A stretch of DNA of 64,000 nt from Amycolatopsis mongoliensis. GTDB lineage: Bacteria; Actinomycetota; Actinomycetes; Mycobacteriales; Pseudonocardiaceae. The position numbers and the translations under genes are program-made. Of the stretch, positions 27,349 to 34,963 are shown piece by piece (position 1 is the stretch's first letter; each line of letters opens with the position of its first letter). Below the pieces are notes generated by a model. That model made no database searches. It had not been told where the DNA came from and was given only the letters and a program-made list of their open reading frames with translations. The stretch covers positions 9,176,001 through 9,240,000 of the forward strand of contig NZ_CP127295.1 in NCBI RefSeq assembly GCF_030285665.1, in the 5' to 3' direction.

Positions 27349-28140
27349 TCAGCCGGAGGTCGCCGCGTTGAACACCGGCTCGGGCACCGAGACCCGGTTC
27401 AGCCCCCACCGCGACATGATCCCGACGTAGGTGCCGTTTTCGAACAGCTCCTCGAACACCTGCTGCAGCACCGGACCCGGCTTCGAGGACTTGGGCACGT
27501 ACAACGCCGGATCGTCCTTGGTCGCGCCCTGGGCTTCGGTCTGGGTGACGTACTTGTACGCCCCCTGGCGCCGCGTCACGTCGATCGCCGCGGCCTCTGT
27601 CATCCCCGCCGCGTCCGCGCGCCCCGAGCGGGTGGCCAGCAGCGTGCCGTTGGTGTCGTCGAGGCCGATGGTCTGCGTGGCCGGGCGCTTGTTCTGCGTG
27701 CAGAACCGCGACAGCTTGTTCAGCTGCTCTTCGACGACGCTGGCGGTCACCACCGCGACCCGCTTGCCGCAGGGGTCTTCGGTCCGGGTGGTCCCGGCGG
27801 TCGAGTCGACCGGGAACACGTAGGCCGTGCGGGTGGTCATCCAGGTGATCGTGTCGAACTGCTTCTCGCGTTCGGCAGTGGCCTTGACCGGGCCGTACCG
27901 GTTGCCCAGCATGCCCTGCAGCGCCGCCGACAGCCCGGTGACCGTCCCGTTCTCCGCGACCGTGCGATAAGGCGGATGGGAATCACCGGCGAACCGGATC
28001 ACGCCGGTGTCCTTGATCACCTGCGGCAGCGCGTCGCGCAAGGACTGCACCACCGCGAGGTTGTCGCGGTGGACAGGGCCGGGGCTCCGGTGCCCACGGT
28101 GCATCCGGCAACCCGCCCCCGCGAGCGGTCCCGCGCAGGT
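27349..28140 (-). pseudogene. Broken family 3 ABC solute-binding protein gene
   Basis: The frame resembles amino-acid-type solute-binding proteins: DNLAVVQSLRDALPQVIKDT, IRFAGDSHPPYRTVAENG, then KATAEREKQFDTITWMTTRT and a normal C-terminal lobe (CGKRVAVVTASVVEEQLNKL). Between LGNRYGPV and KATAEREKQFD about 25-30 residues that are always present in the family (the strand ending in the xFDxIIPALQxGxYD region) are missing, an in-frame deletion through the ligand site. The N-terminal signal is also degenerate. No transporter genes are nearby. Confidence 0.7.
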
Positions 28141-28372
28141 AACTTTCACTGCCTGCGGCCGGACGGCACGGACCGGCGCACCAGCGGGCGGTGGTGCTGA
28201 GCTTCGAGTGGCCGCCGGACATCGCGAAGCGCGTCGTGACCGGCTTGGCCCACCTGATCCGCGAAGAGCGTCACGCTTGCCCCGGCCTCGCGGGCGAAGG
28301 CGGTGCCGCCACCATCTCCTCGCGGTCGCTGCCGCCGCGTCCGAGAGCGGCGTGTCGGCCCGATCCACCGGA

Positions 28373-29227
28373 TCAGAGCCCCTGACTGCGGTCGGAGGCC
28401 ATTCGCTGGGTGCCCATCGCCGCCAGGAAGTCGAGCTTGTCCCGGGCGTCGGTGCCCGGGCGGGGCGTGTAGACGACGACCCGCAGATTCGAGCCCTGTG
28501 TGGTGAGCACGTCGGAGTCGAGGTCGATCGGGCCGATCTCGGGGTGCTCGATCAGCTTGTGCCCGCTCTGGTGCTCGGCGACCGACGCGGCTGCCCACAG
28601 CTGCCGGAAGCCGGGCACCCGCCGCAGCCGGGTGATCAGCGCCTCGACGTCCGGGTCGTCGGGGTACCGGCTGGTCGTGGCTCGCAGGTCCGCCACGAGG
28701 GAATCCTCGAACGCGGCACGGTCCTCAGGACTGAACCGCGCGGGGTTCGGCATGCCCTCGAAGTGCATGAGCAGCAGGTTGCGGTGGTCCTCGGTCACCG
28801 TCGTCGGGTCTCCGAAGGTCGCGGCGAACAACGGGTTCCAGTGCAGCAACTGCCAGGTGGCGTCGTACACGGCGAGCGGGTGGCTCGCCAACCGTTCCAG
28901 CAGGCGGCGGACGCTGCCGGGAATCAGCCGGGGAACGCGGTGCGGGTCGGCCGAGTGCCCGGCCAGCCGCATGAGGTGTGCCTGCTCGGCGTCCGACAGC
29001 TGCAGCGCCCGGCCCAGCGAGGTACAGACCTGGGCGGACGGCTTGGCCGCGCGTCCTTGCTCGAGCCGGACGACGTATTCGATCGAGATGCCGGCGAGGA
29101 CGGCCACTTCCTCGCGGCGGAGTCCCGGGGCACGCCGGGGCGCTTTGTGCGGGATGCCCACGCTCGCGGGTTCGAGGCGATCGCGCCACGTCCGCAGCGC
29201 CCGGCCGAGATCATCCATGCGGTTCAT
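28373..29227 (-). CDS. XRE-family regulator with MmyB-like ligand domain
   Basis: A 284-residue transcription regulator. The N-terminal helix-turn-helix includes the hallmark RRAPGLRREEVAVLAGIS and YVVRLEQGR (residues 30-65). The C-terminal MmyB-like PAS-fold ligand-binding domain begins near residue 105 with LASHPLAVYDATWQLLHWNP and includes FxFxP-type ending RVVVYTPRPGT. Start at 29227 (ATG, MNRMDDLGRAL); a second ATG three codons later is possible. It is divergent from the SDR gene at 29320, the standard arrangement in which this regulator type controls the neighbouring oxidoreductase. Confidence 0.92.
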   Translation of the reverse strand: MNRMDDLGRALRTWRDRLEPASVGIPHKAPRRAPGLRREEVAVLAGISIEYVVRLEQGRAAKPSAQVCTSLGRALQLSDAEQAHLMRLAGHSADPHRVPRLIPGSVRRLLERLASHPLAVYDATWQLLHWNPLFAATFGDPTTVTEDHRNLLLMHFEGMPNPARFSPEDRAAFEDSLVADLRATTSRYPDDPDVEALITRLRRVPGFRQLWAAASVAEHQSGHKLIEHPEIGPIDLDSDVLTTQGSNLRVVVYTPRPGTDARDKLDFLAAMGTQRMASDRSQGL

Positions 29228-29319
29228 TGTGCGCCCGCGCACCTCGTTCGTGGTGGTACTCGCTGTACCAGGACATGCCGTGGCTGTTTCTCGCGTGTGC
29301 TGCGGCGCACGGTGGTCCC

Positions 29320-30162
29320 ATGAACGCAACCCACTCCGAGCTCGTGGTGGTCACGGGCGCAAGCACCGGCATCGGGCGGGCGACCGCGCAGCGGTTGGCC
29401 ACCGACGGTTTCCACGTCCTCGCAGGCGTCCGGAGCGAGGCAGCCGCCGCGGAGGTGAAGGCCGGGCGCATCGAACCGGTGCTGCTCGACATCACCGACG
29501 AGGATCAGGTGGCCGCGCTCGCCGACACGGTCCGCGCGGACCGCCGTCCGCTGCGCGCGGTGGTCAACAACGCCGGGATCGCGGTGAACGCCCCGATCGA
29601 GGCGCTACCGCTGGCCGAGTGGCGCCGGCAGTTCGACGTCTCGGTGTTCGGTCAGGTGGCGGTCATCCAGGCCTTCATGCCCGCGCTCCTGCGGAGCAAG
29701 GGCCGCGTCGTCAACATCGGCTCCACCGGCGGGAAGGTCGCCATGCCGAGCTTCGGCGCGTACTCCGGCGCGAAGTTCGCCATGGAAGCCATCAGCGACT
29801 CCCTGCGTCGCGAGGTGGAGCCGTTCGGTGTCACCGTCGCCGTGGTCATCCCCGGTGCGATCCGCACCAAGCTGGCCGAACGCGGAAACGCGACGGGGGA
29901 ACGGCTGATCGCGGGCATGACCCTGGAGCAGCGAGCCCGCTACGCCGGGCTCGCGAAAGCCTTCCGCGCCACCACGGAATCCTGGGGCAGCAACGGTTTG
30001 GACGCGTCCCTCGTCGCCGATGTCGTCTCGAAGGCGATCCGGGCGCGGAAGCCGCGAACCCGCTACACGGTCGGTCGTGACGCCGCCGTGATGACCCGGC
30101 TGACGCACCTCGTGTCCGATCGCCTGCTCGACCGGATGGTGCGCCACACGATGGGGCTCTGA
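29320..30162 (+). CDS. Short-chain dehydrogenase/reductase
   Basis: Classical SDR, 280 residues. The cofactor loop is VVTGASTGIGRATA, followed by NNAG, and the active site has the serine in NIGSTGG and YSGAKFA (YxxxK). A C-terminal extension of about 60 residues (SKAIRARKPRTRYTVGRDA) resembles the retinol-dehydrogenase-like SDR subgroup. Substrate unknown. It is separated from the divergent regulator by 92 bp, which must hold both promoters. Confidence 0.92.
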   Translation: MNATHSELVVVTGASTGIGRATAQRLATDGFHVLAGVRSEAAAAEVKAGRIEPVLLDITDEDQVAALADTVRADRRPLRAVVNNAGIAVNAPIEALPLAEWRRQFDVSVFGQVAVIQAFMPALLRSKGRVVNIGSTGGKVAMPSFGAYSGAKFAMEAISDSLRREVEPFGVTVAVVIPGAIRTKLAERGNATGERLIAGMTLEQRARYAGLAKAFRATTESWGSNGLDASLVADVVSKAIRARKPRTRYTVGRDAAVMTRLTHLVSDRLLDRMVRHTMGL

Positions 30163-30362
30163 GCCCGGCGCTGGACGTCGGTCACGGTGCCGGCGGCGAT
30201 ACCGGCGACTGGTGAGTCTTCGATTATCCGGTATCACGACCGCGTCGTGCTTCCCGTGAACCAGTGTCGCGCGTCGCAAGCTGGTTGACGTTCAGGCCGC
30301 TGTAGCTGGGTGCTCGCCCGGGCCCGGCAGGGACGGGTCGAACGTCAGCTGCCGAGTGGTGC

Positions 30363-30791
30363 GTGCTCACTCAGGAAATGCTGCAGGAGGGTCCGGCTGT
30401 TCTCGTCCTGCCCGTGGTCTTCACGTTCGTCTACGCCACCGCCGCGGCGCGGCTGCGGCGTGCGGAGAGGGTGCTGCCGGTGACGATCACCGGGTTCATC
30501 GCGTTGTTCCCGGGTTCGGAGCTGGGCCTGGAGTGCGCCGCGGTCTTCGCGGTCTTCACTTCGCAGGCGTTTTGGCGGGTCGACGTGCCGAGCGGGATGA
30601 TCCCGCTGGTCTGGAACGGGATGATGAGCTTCGGCGGCGGCTGGTTCTTCCTGACTGCGTCCGAGGCGCTCAGCGTCGGCAACCGGAACCACGCGCTGCC
30701 GGGGATCGGCGCCTACGTCGCGGCCGCGTCCGCCGACGGCGACCTCGGCACTCGCGGCGAATTGCCCTCGAAGGACGTGCACCGCTCCTGA
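30363..30791 (+). CDS. Hypothetical membrane protein
   Basis: A 142-residue protein from a GTG start, or 137 from the ATG at 30378. Three hydrophobic segments are visible (VLVLPVVFTFVYATAA; VTITGFIALFPGSELGL; SFGGGWFFLTASEAL). The tail is polar. I do not recognise a family. The A/T content and codon use are coding-like, with a high GC third position. It has no evident partner genes. Confidence 0.45.
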   Translation: MLTQEMLQEGPAVLVLPVVFTFVYATAAARLRRAERVLPVTITGFIALFPGSELGLECAAVFAVFTSQAFWRVDVPSGMIPLVWNGMMSFGGGWFFLTASEALSVGNRNHALPGIGAYVAAASADGDLGTRGELPSKDVHRS

Positions 30792-30969
30792 ACCCCGTCC
30801 CGCCCGAGGAGCTCTCCCACCAGAGCCCCTCTCTTCGGAGGGGCGTGGTGACGGAGCCTCGCGGGCCGACAGCGGCCGTCGGCCCGCGGGCAACGCACTC
30901 GCGCGGAGAACGGGGTACCCGCCCGGCGCCTCCGGACGGTAGACGTCCACCGCACCCGTCACCGAACGT

Positions 30970-31953
30970 CTACAAAGGACTTTTGCCGGATGTGCCGCGC
31001 CGGACGAACGCGTGCCAGGCCTGCTCGAACGAGCGGGTCAGGGCCGACGCCGGGGCGAAGCGGTCCCAGGCGTGGAACGCTCGGGCGTAGAGGTGCAGAT
31101 CGACCGGAACACCGGCGGCGATCAGCCGTCGCGCGAAGTCGATGCCCTCGTCCCGCAGCAGGTCGAACTGAGCCAAGGCGACGAAGGTGTCCGGCAAGCC
31201 GGCGAGATCGGTGGCCCGGCCGGGCGCGGAGTACGGGTCCACGTCATCCGCACCGGCCCGGTCGCCCAGTACCGCGGCCCAGGCGTACCGCATGTCAGCG
31301 TGGGTGAAGACGACCTCGGAGGCGGCCTCCGCGCTCGACGCCGTCTCGAGACGGTCATCGAGCATCGGGTAGAGCAGGGACAGCGAGCACGGCGGCATGG
31401 CCCGGCGGTCGCGCACCATGAGCGCGGTGGCGGCGGCGGGCGCGCCGCCACCACTGGCGCCCGCGAGTCCGATCCGATGCGGATCGATCCGATGGCCGGC
31501 GGCCTGCTCGACGAGGTGGGTGTAGGCGAGATAGCCGTCCTCGGCCGCGCCGGGAGCCGGAGTCTCCGGGGCGAGCCGGTAGGCGACGGCTGCCACGACG
31601 CACCCGAGGCTCAGGGCCAGCGCGGTGTGGTAGGCGTCGTCGGCGCGGGCACTGTCGCCGAGGACCTGGGCACCGGCGTGGAACCAGAGCAGGGCCGGGA
31701 GGACGTGCTCGGCGTCCGCCGGGCGGTACAGGACGACCTCGAGCTCGGTCCGGTCGTCCCGCGGGATCCGCAGTGTCGAAATCGTCATCCGCGGGTCCGG
31801 GGGCGTCGCGGGCAGGTGAGCCGTGGCCGCGCCCAGCTGTGCGCGTAACGCCGGGATGTCGGAGAGGTCGAGCAAGGTGCCGTTCGCAACCTTGGGCAGG
31901 GCGGCGAACGCGGCGGCGAGCTCCTGGTCGAGCATGCTGTGGGTACCGGGCAC
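30970..31953 (-). CDS. Alpha/beta hydrolase of the HSL/esterase family
   Basis: A 327-residue hydrolase. The order of elements matches hormone-sensitive-lipase-type esterases: the oxyanion loop at LLWFHAGAQVLGD near residue 89 (HAGA instead of HGGG), a YRLAPETPAPGAAEDG stretch, the nucleophile elbow GLAGASGGG near residue 164 (GxSGG; the family usually has GDSAG), DxL-type LPDTFVALAQFDLLRDEG and the catalytic histidine in YARAFHAWD. It follows the SDR gene by 11 bp with a GAAAGGA site, so they form an operon controlled by the divergent TetR. Confidence 0.85.
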   Translation of the reverse strand: MPGTHSMLDQELAAAFAALPKVANGTLLDLSDIPALRAQLGAATAHLPATPPDPRMTISTLRIPRDDRTELEVVLYRPADAEHVLPALLWFHAGAQVLGDSARADDAYHTALALSLGCVVAAVAYRLAPETPAPGAAEDGYLAYTHLVEQAAGHRIDPHRIGLAGASGGGAPAAATALMVRDRRAMPPCSLSLLYPMLDDRLETASSAEAASEVVFTHADMRYAWAAVLGDRAGADDVDPYSAPGRATDLAGLPDTFVALAQFDLLRDEGIDFARRLIAAGVPVDLHLYARAFHAWDRFAPASALTRSFEQAWHAFVRRGTSGKSPL

Positions 31954-31964
31954 AAGAAGTCCTT

Positions 31965-32726
31965 TCAGAACAGGGAGGGCTGGCCACTGCCGGCGGTGAT
32001 GCCTCCGTCGACGGGCAGGACGACTCCGGTGATGACGCGAGCGTCGTCCGAGGCCAGGAAGGTGACTGCGCCGGCGACGTCGGCCGGCGTGCCGGCGCCG
32101 GCCAGAGCCCGGCGCCGGTCGAAGCGTTCGACCAGGCCGGCGTACTTCGTCGCCAGCTCCGCCGAACCGGTCAGCGACGGGGCGATGGTGTTCACCCGGA
32201 TGCCGAACCGGCCGAGGTCGAAGGCGAGCCCGCGGGTGAGGTTCACGACCGCGCCCTTGGCGGCGTTGTAGGCGGTGAGCCTGCGGTCGCCCCCGAGGCC
32301 GGAGGCGGAGGCGATCTGGACGATGCTGCCGCGACTGTCCTTCAGGTACGGCAGTGCCGCCTGGGCACCGAAGAAGCAGCTGTCGACGTCGGTGCTCATG
32401 ATCAGCCGCCAGTCGGCCGCGGTGGTCTCCTCGAACTCCTTCACGAGTCCGACCCCGGCGTTGGACACCAGCACGTCGATCCCGCCGAACCGGTCGGCGC
32501 CGGCGTCGATCATCAGCTGCACCTGTTCCCGGCTCGTGACATCGGTGGCGACGGGCAGCGCCCGGTCCGCACCGATGTCGGCCGCGAGGGCCTCCAACCG
32601 GTCCATCCGCCGCGCGGCCAGGACGAGAGCGGCCCCCTCGGCGGCGAACCGCCGGGCGATGCCGTCACCGATGCCCGAACTGGCACCGGTGACCACGACC
32701 ACCTTCCCCGCGAAACGTTGCTCCAC
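31965..32726 (-). CDS. Short-chain dehydrogenase/reductase
   Basis: Classical SDR, 253 residues, with TGASSGIGDGIA, SNAG, the catalytic serine in IASASGLGG and YNAAKGA (YxxxK). The ending GVVLPVDGGITAG is typical. It begins at a GTG preceded by GGAGAG. It reads away from operators at 32741-32778, so its promoter is directly under TetR control, and it precedes the hydrolase gene in the operon. Confidence 0.92.
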   Translation of the reverse strand: MEQRFAGKVVVVTGASSGIGDGIARRFAAEGAALVLAARRMDRLEALAADIGADRALPVATDVTSREQVQLMIDAGADRFGGIDVLVSNAGVGLVKEFEETTAADWRLIMSTDVDSCFFGAQAALPYLKDSRGSIVQIASASGLGGDRRLTAYNAAKGAVVNLTRGLAFDLGRFGIRVNTIAPSLTGSAELATKYAGLVERFDRRRALAGAGTPADVAGAVTFLASDDARVITGVVLPVDGGITAGSGQPSLF

Positions 32727-32740
32727 TACATCTCTCCAAA

Positions 32741-32820
32741 GTCAGTAACTGACACTTTCTAGGACAGTCACTGACACTAACTTGAGTCACAGACTGACGC
32801 AATAAGCATCAGTGACTGAC
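32741..32820. promoter_or_regulatory. Three TetR-type operator palindromes
   Basis: Three related inverted repeats lie in the divergent gap: GTCAGTAACTGAC at 32741-32753 (perfect 6-bp arms), CAGTCACTG at 32765-32773, and TCAGTGACTGA at 32809-32819. Each is followed by the string CACT, so the repeats share CAGTNACTGACACT. Spacing of 24 and 44 bp puts one site at the SDR promoter and one at the start of the TetR gene, fitting control of both directions. Confidence 0.8.
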
Positions 32821-32841
32821 ACTTGTGATAAGGTTCCGGAC

Positions 32842-33408
32842 GTGTCACGACGAGGCGATGAAGTGCGACTGCGGCTCCAAGAGGCCGCGCTCGAGCTGTA
32901 CCTGGAGCGCGGCTACGACAAGACCACGACCGGAGACATCGCCGCCCGCGCCGGGGTCACCGAGCGCACCTTCTTCCGCCACTTCGCCGACAAGCGCGAG
33001 GTTTTCTTCGACGGCGAGACCGAGCTGCGGGATCTGCTCACCGGCGCCGTCGCCGAGGTCCCCGCCGGCGTCAAACCACTGCCCGCGCTGCGGGCCGCGT
33101 TCCACGAAGTCGTGCCGCTGATCGAGCGCAACCTGCCCGTCACCGAGCGGCGGGCACCCGTCATCGCCACCACTCCGGCCCTGCAGGAACGGGCACTGTC
33201 CAAGGGCGCGTTCCTGGTCGCCTCCCTCGCCGACGCGCTGCGGGCCCGCGGCGTCCCCGGCCCGCAGGCCGCCCTGTACGCCCAGGTGGGCATGGACACG
33301 TACTCGATCGCCATCCGCCGCTGGGGCGCCGACCGCACCGAGGACCTGCACACCCACATCGACCGCGCCTTCACCGACCTACGGCTCGCCACGAACGCCC
33401 TGAAGTGA
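32842..33408 (+). CDS. TetR-family transcriptional regulator
   Basis: A 188-residue regulator from the GTG at 32842. The N-terminal helix-turn-helix is typical (AALELYLERGYDKTTTGDIAARAGVTERTFFRHFADK). A C-terminal ligand domain follows with no specific match. An earlier in-frame GTG at 32812 lies inside the third operator and would place it in the coding region, so the later start, with AAGG upstream, is preferred. It probably represses itself and the SDR-hydrolase operon. Confidence 0.9.
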   Translation: MSRRGDEVRLRLQEAALELYLERGYDKTTTGDIAARAGVTERTFFRHFADKREVFFDGETELRDLLTGAVAEVPAGVKPLPALRAAFHEVVPLIERNLPVTERRAPVIATTPALQERALSKGAFLVASLADALRARGVPGPQAALYAQVGMDTYSIAIRRWGADRTEDLHTHIDRAFTDLRLATNALK

Positions 33409-33907
33409 CGCCGGTCGCCGTTCTCACGATGCAGCCCAACACCTTCGGACTGTCCTAAATAGATACTCGATGCCAGGTCCGGCACCCCCGTCCAGCTTGC
33501 CACCGCCACGAGCCCCCACTTCGGAAGGGATTGCCGACGAAGCCCGCACCTCGCAGAAAAGCGTCTCCTGGCGGTTGAACAAGACGCCCGGTGCGACGAA
33601 CCGTGCACTTCGACCAGATGCGGCGTGATCCCGGTTGGGCCGAGCTGACTCCAGGTCACGAGCAGCTCGAGACGACGGAGAGCTGCCCAGACGGTCTTGC
33701 GAGGAATGCCGTGCGCAGGGACGCCACTGCGATCCGGCCCGGGAGTTCACACGCCGCGCTGCACGCGGCTGTCCTGTCGCCCGACGAAAGACCGGGCTCC
33801 CTGGTGTTGCCACGCTCGCGCATCTCGCTGCCCCGAGGTCAGGCTGGAAAACGTCGCTCGCCTGCCCAAGGGGCCGCAGTACACGCAACCGCTTCGGTGG
33901 TCTGCAG
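33409..33907. other. Gap with no gene recognised
   Basis: Short open frames on both strands show no family motif. They change frame without conserved blocks. No RNA gene or operator was recognised here. Confidence 0.5.
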
Positions 33908-34165
33908 GTGAGAGCGGTCAGTCCTGTTGAAGTGCTGATGTGGGGAACCGGTCTGCACGTGCTGGCCGCCGACTCGGCCGATGGTTACGCGTGGCGGACG
34001 GTCGCGACCCTGTCGGAGCCCGGCGTCGAGACCGACCAGTGGATCGGGAACATGTGCCTCACCGGTTCCGGCCGGCGCGCGGTGGTCGTCTACGCCCCGC
34101 GCCACTTCACCAACCGGGAATACCTCGCCGAACGCGGCGGCTTCACCGCCGTCGTCGACCTGAAG
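33908..34165 (+). pseudogene. Fragment of an exported repeat/propeller-like protein
   Basis: A short coding-like stretch, VRAVSPVEVLMWGTGLHVL, ADGYAWRTVATLSEPGVETD, WIGNMCLTGSGRRAVVVYAP and NREYLAERGGFTAVVDL, resembles the N-terminal region of large secreted proteins of actinobacteria (RHS or propeller type). That resemblance is from memory and not certain. It breaks off after VVDLK into unrelated sequence with a palindrome. Only about 85 residues remain. Confidence 0.45.
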
Positions 34166-34187
34166 CTGTCGATCACCAGCAGCCTCG

Positions 34188-34216
34188 CCTGTTCGACCAA
34201 GTCTTGGTCGAACAGG
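34188..34216. terminator. Perfect 29-bp palindrome, likely terminator hairpin
   Basis: Arms CCTGTTCGACCAAG and CTTGGTCGAACAGG are perfect inverted repeats of 14 bp around a single T. It lies 82 bp past the mbtH stop (minus strand) and 23 bp past the plus-strand fragment, so it can end transcription from both sides. There is no clear U-tract, which is common in actinobacteria. A loop of one base is sterically tight, so a protein-binding or cruciform site is the alternative. Confidence 0.45.
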
Positions 34217-34297
34217 AAATGTGAAGGAGGGTGCTCCGGGCCAGCCCGCGGATTACTCGAAGAATCCCGCGGCAGCGCGACCATACCCCGCCGGGAG

Positions 34298-34543
34298 TTA
34301 CAGTGAGCGTTTTGCAGTCCCAGAATTCGCAGGGCCTTGACAACCGATCAGCAATGACGCAGGACGGATGTCCGTCCAGTGAGTGTTGACGTACTCGACG
34401 GCCTCGTTCCGACAGACGCCGCGAAGGGCCACGATCCAACCGTCGGGAACTGGGATCGTTGCGGGCCACAGAGAGTGCTGGAGCTCGTCGTTGGTGAGCA
34501 CGTGGAAGGTGCCGTCGGGGTCGTCGAAGGGGTTATCGGTCAT
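34298..34543 (-). CDS. MbtH-like protein
   Basis: Small chaperone that binds and activates NRPS adenylation domains. The 81 residues contain the family signature: MTDNPFDDPDGTFHVLTNDE, then SLWP, PVPDGW and the block YVNTHWTDIRPASLL, with the three conserved tryptophans. The C-terminal 12 residues are a non-conserved tail. The ATG at 34543 is where similarity begins. It is 420 bp downstream of the NRPS gene on the same strand, and its partner domains are most likely the two A domains of that protein. Confidence 0.93.
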   Translation of the reverse strand: MTDNPFDDPDGTFHVLTNDELQHSLWPATIPVPDGWIVALRGVCRNEAVEYVNTHWTDIRPASLLIGCQGPANSGTAKRSL

Positions 34544-34963
34544 GACGGACCTGCTTTCTCCGCAGTGGCCGAAAGGTTGTCTGCGGCAATCGAGAATACC
34601 TGCCTGTGGACAAGAGCTGCAGTGATTCCGGAACGCGGGTGCCGTGCGTCGCGAGTTGTCTGCGGTGGAGTGTGATTGTGCCAGGTGAGTTCGACAGCTC
34701 CCCACGCAAAGAGGCCGCTTCGCGGGAGGCGCGGGAGCACCCGGTACCCCGGGCACGCGGTGACGGAAAGTCATCCGTTCCCTACGGGCGGTCGAAGTTC
34801 CCGTCCCTTCGGCGAGGCGTGTCACCCGGCGGGAATCTGAATGCCTGGTACCGGTTCGGCTCCGGTACCAACTGGCTCGGGGGAAAGGGGCACAACACGG
34901 CCGCCTGGTGGTCGCAGGGACCGATGCCATGGCCACCGGCGAAGTCCAGGCACGCGTACTCGG
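34544..34963. other. Gap between NRPS and mbtH genes
   Basis: 420 bp with no recognisable gene on either strand. The frames seen are GC-rich shadows without motifs. It may hold a separate mbtH promoter, because the distance is too long for simple coupling. No hairpin strong enough to call was seen. Confidence 0.4.

Noticed and set aside
33635..33907. Coding of the region before the exported-protein fragment
   Set aside because: Residues before VRAVSPVEV look random (high Arg, no motif), so only the later part was called.
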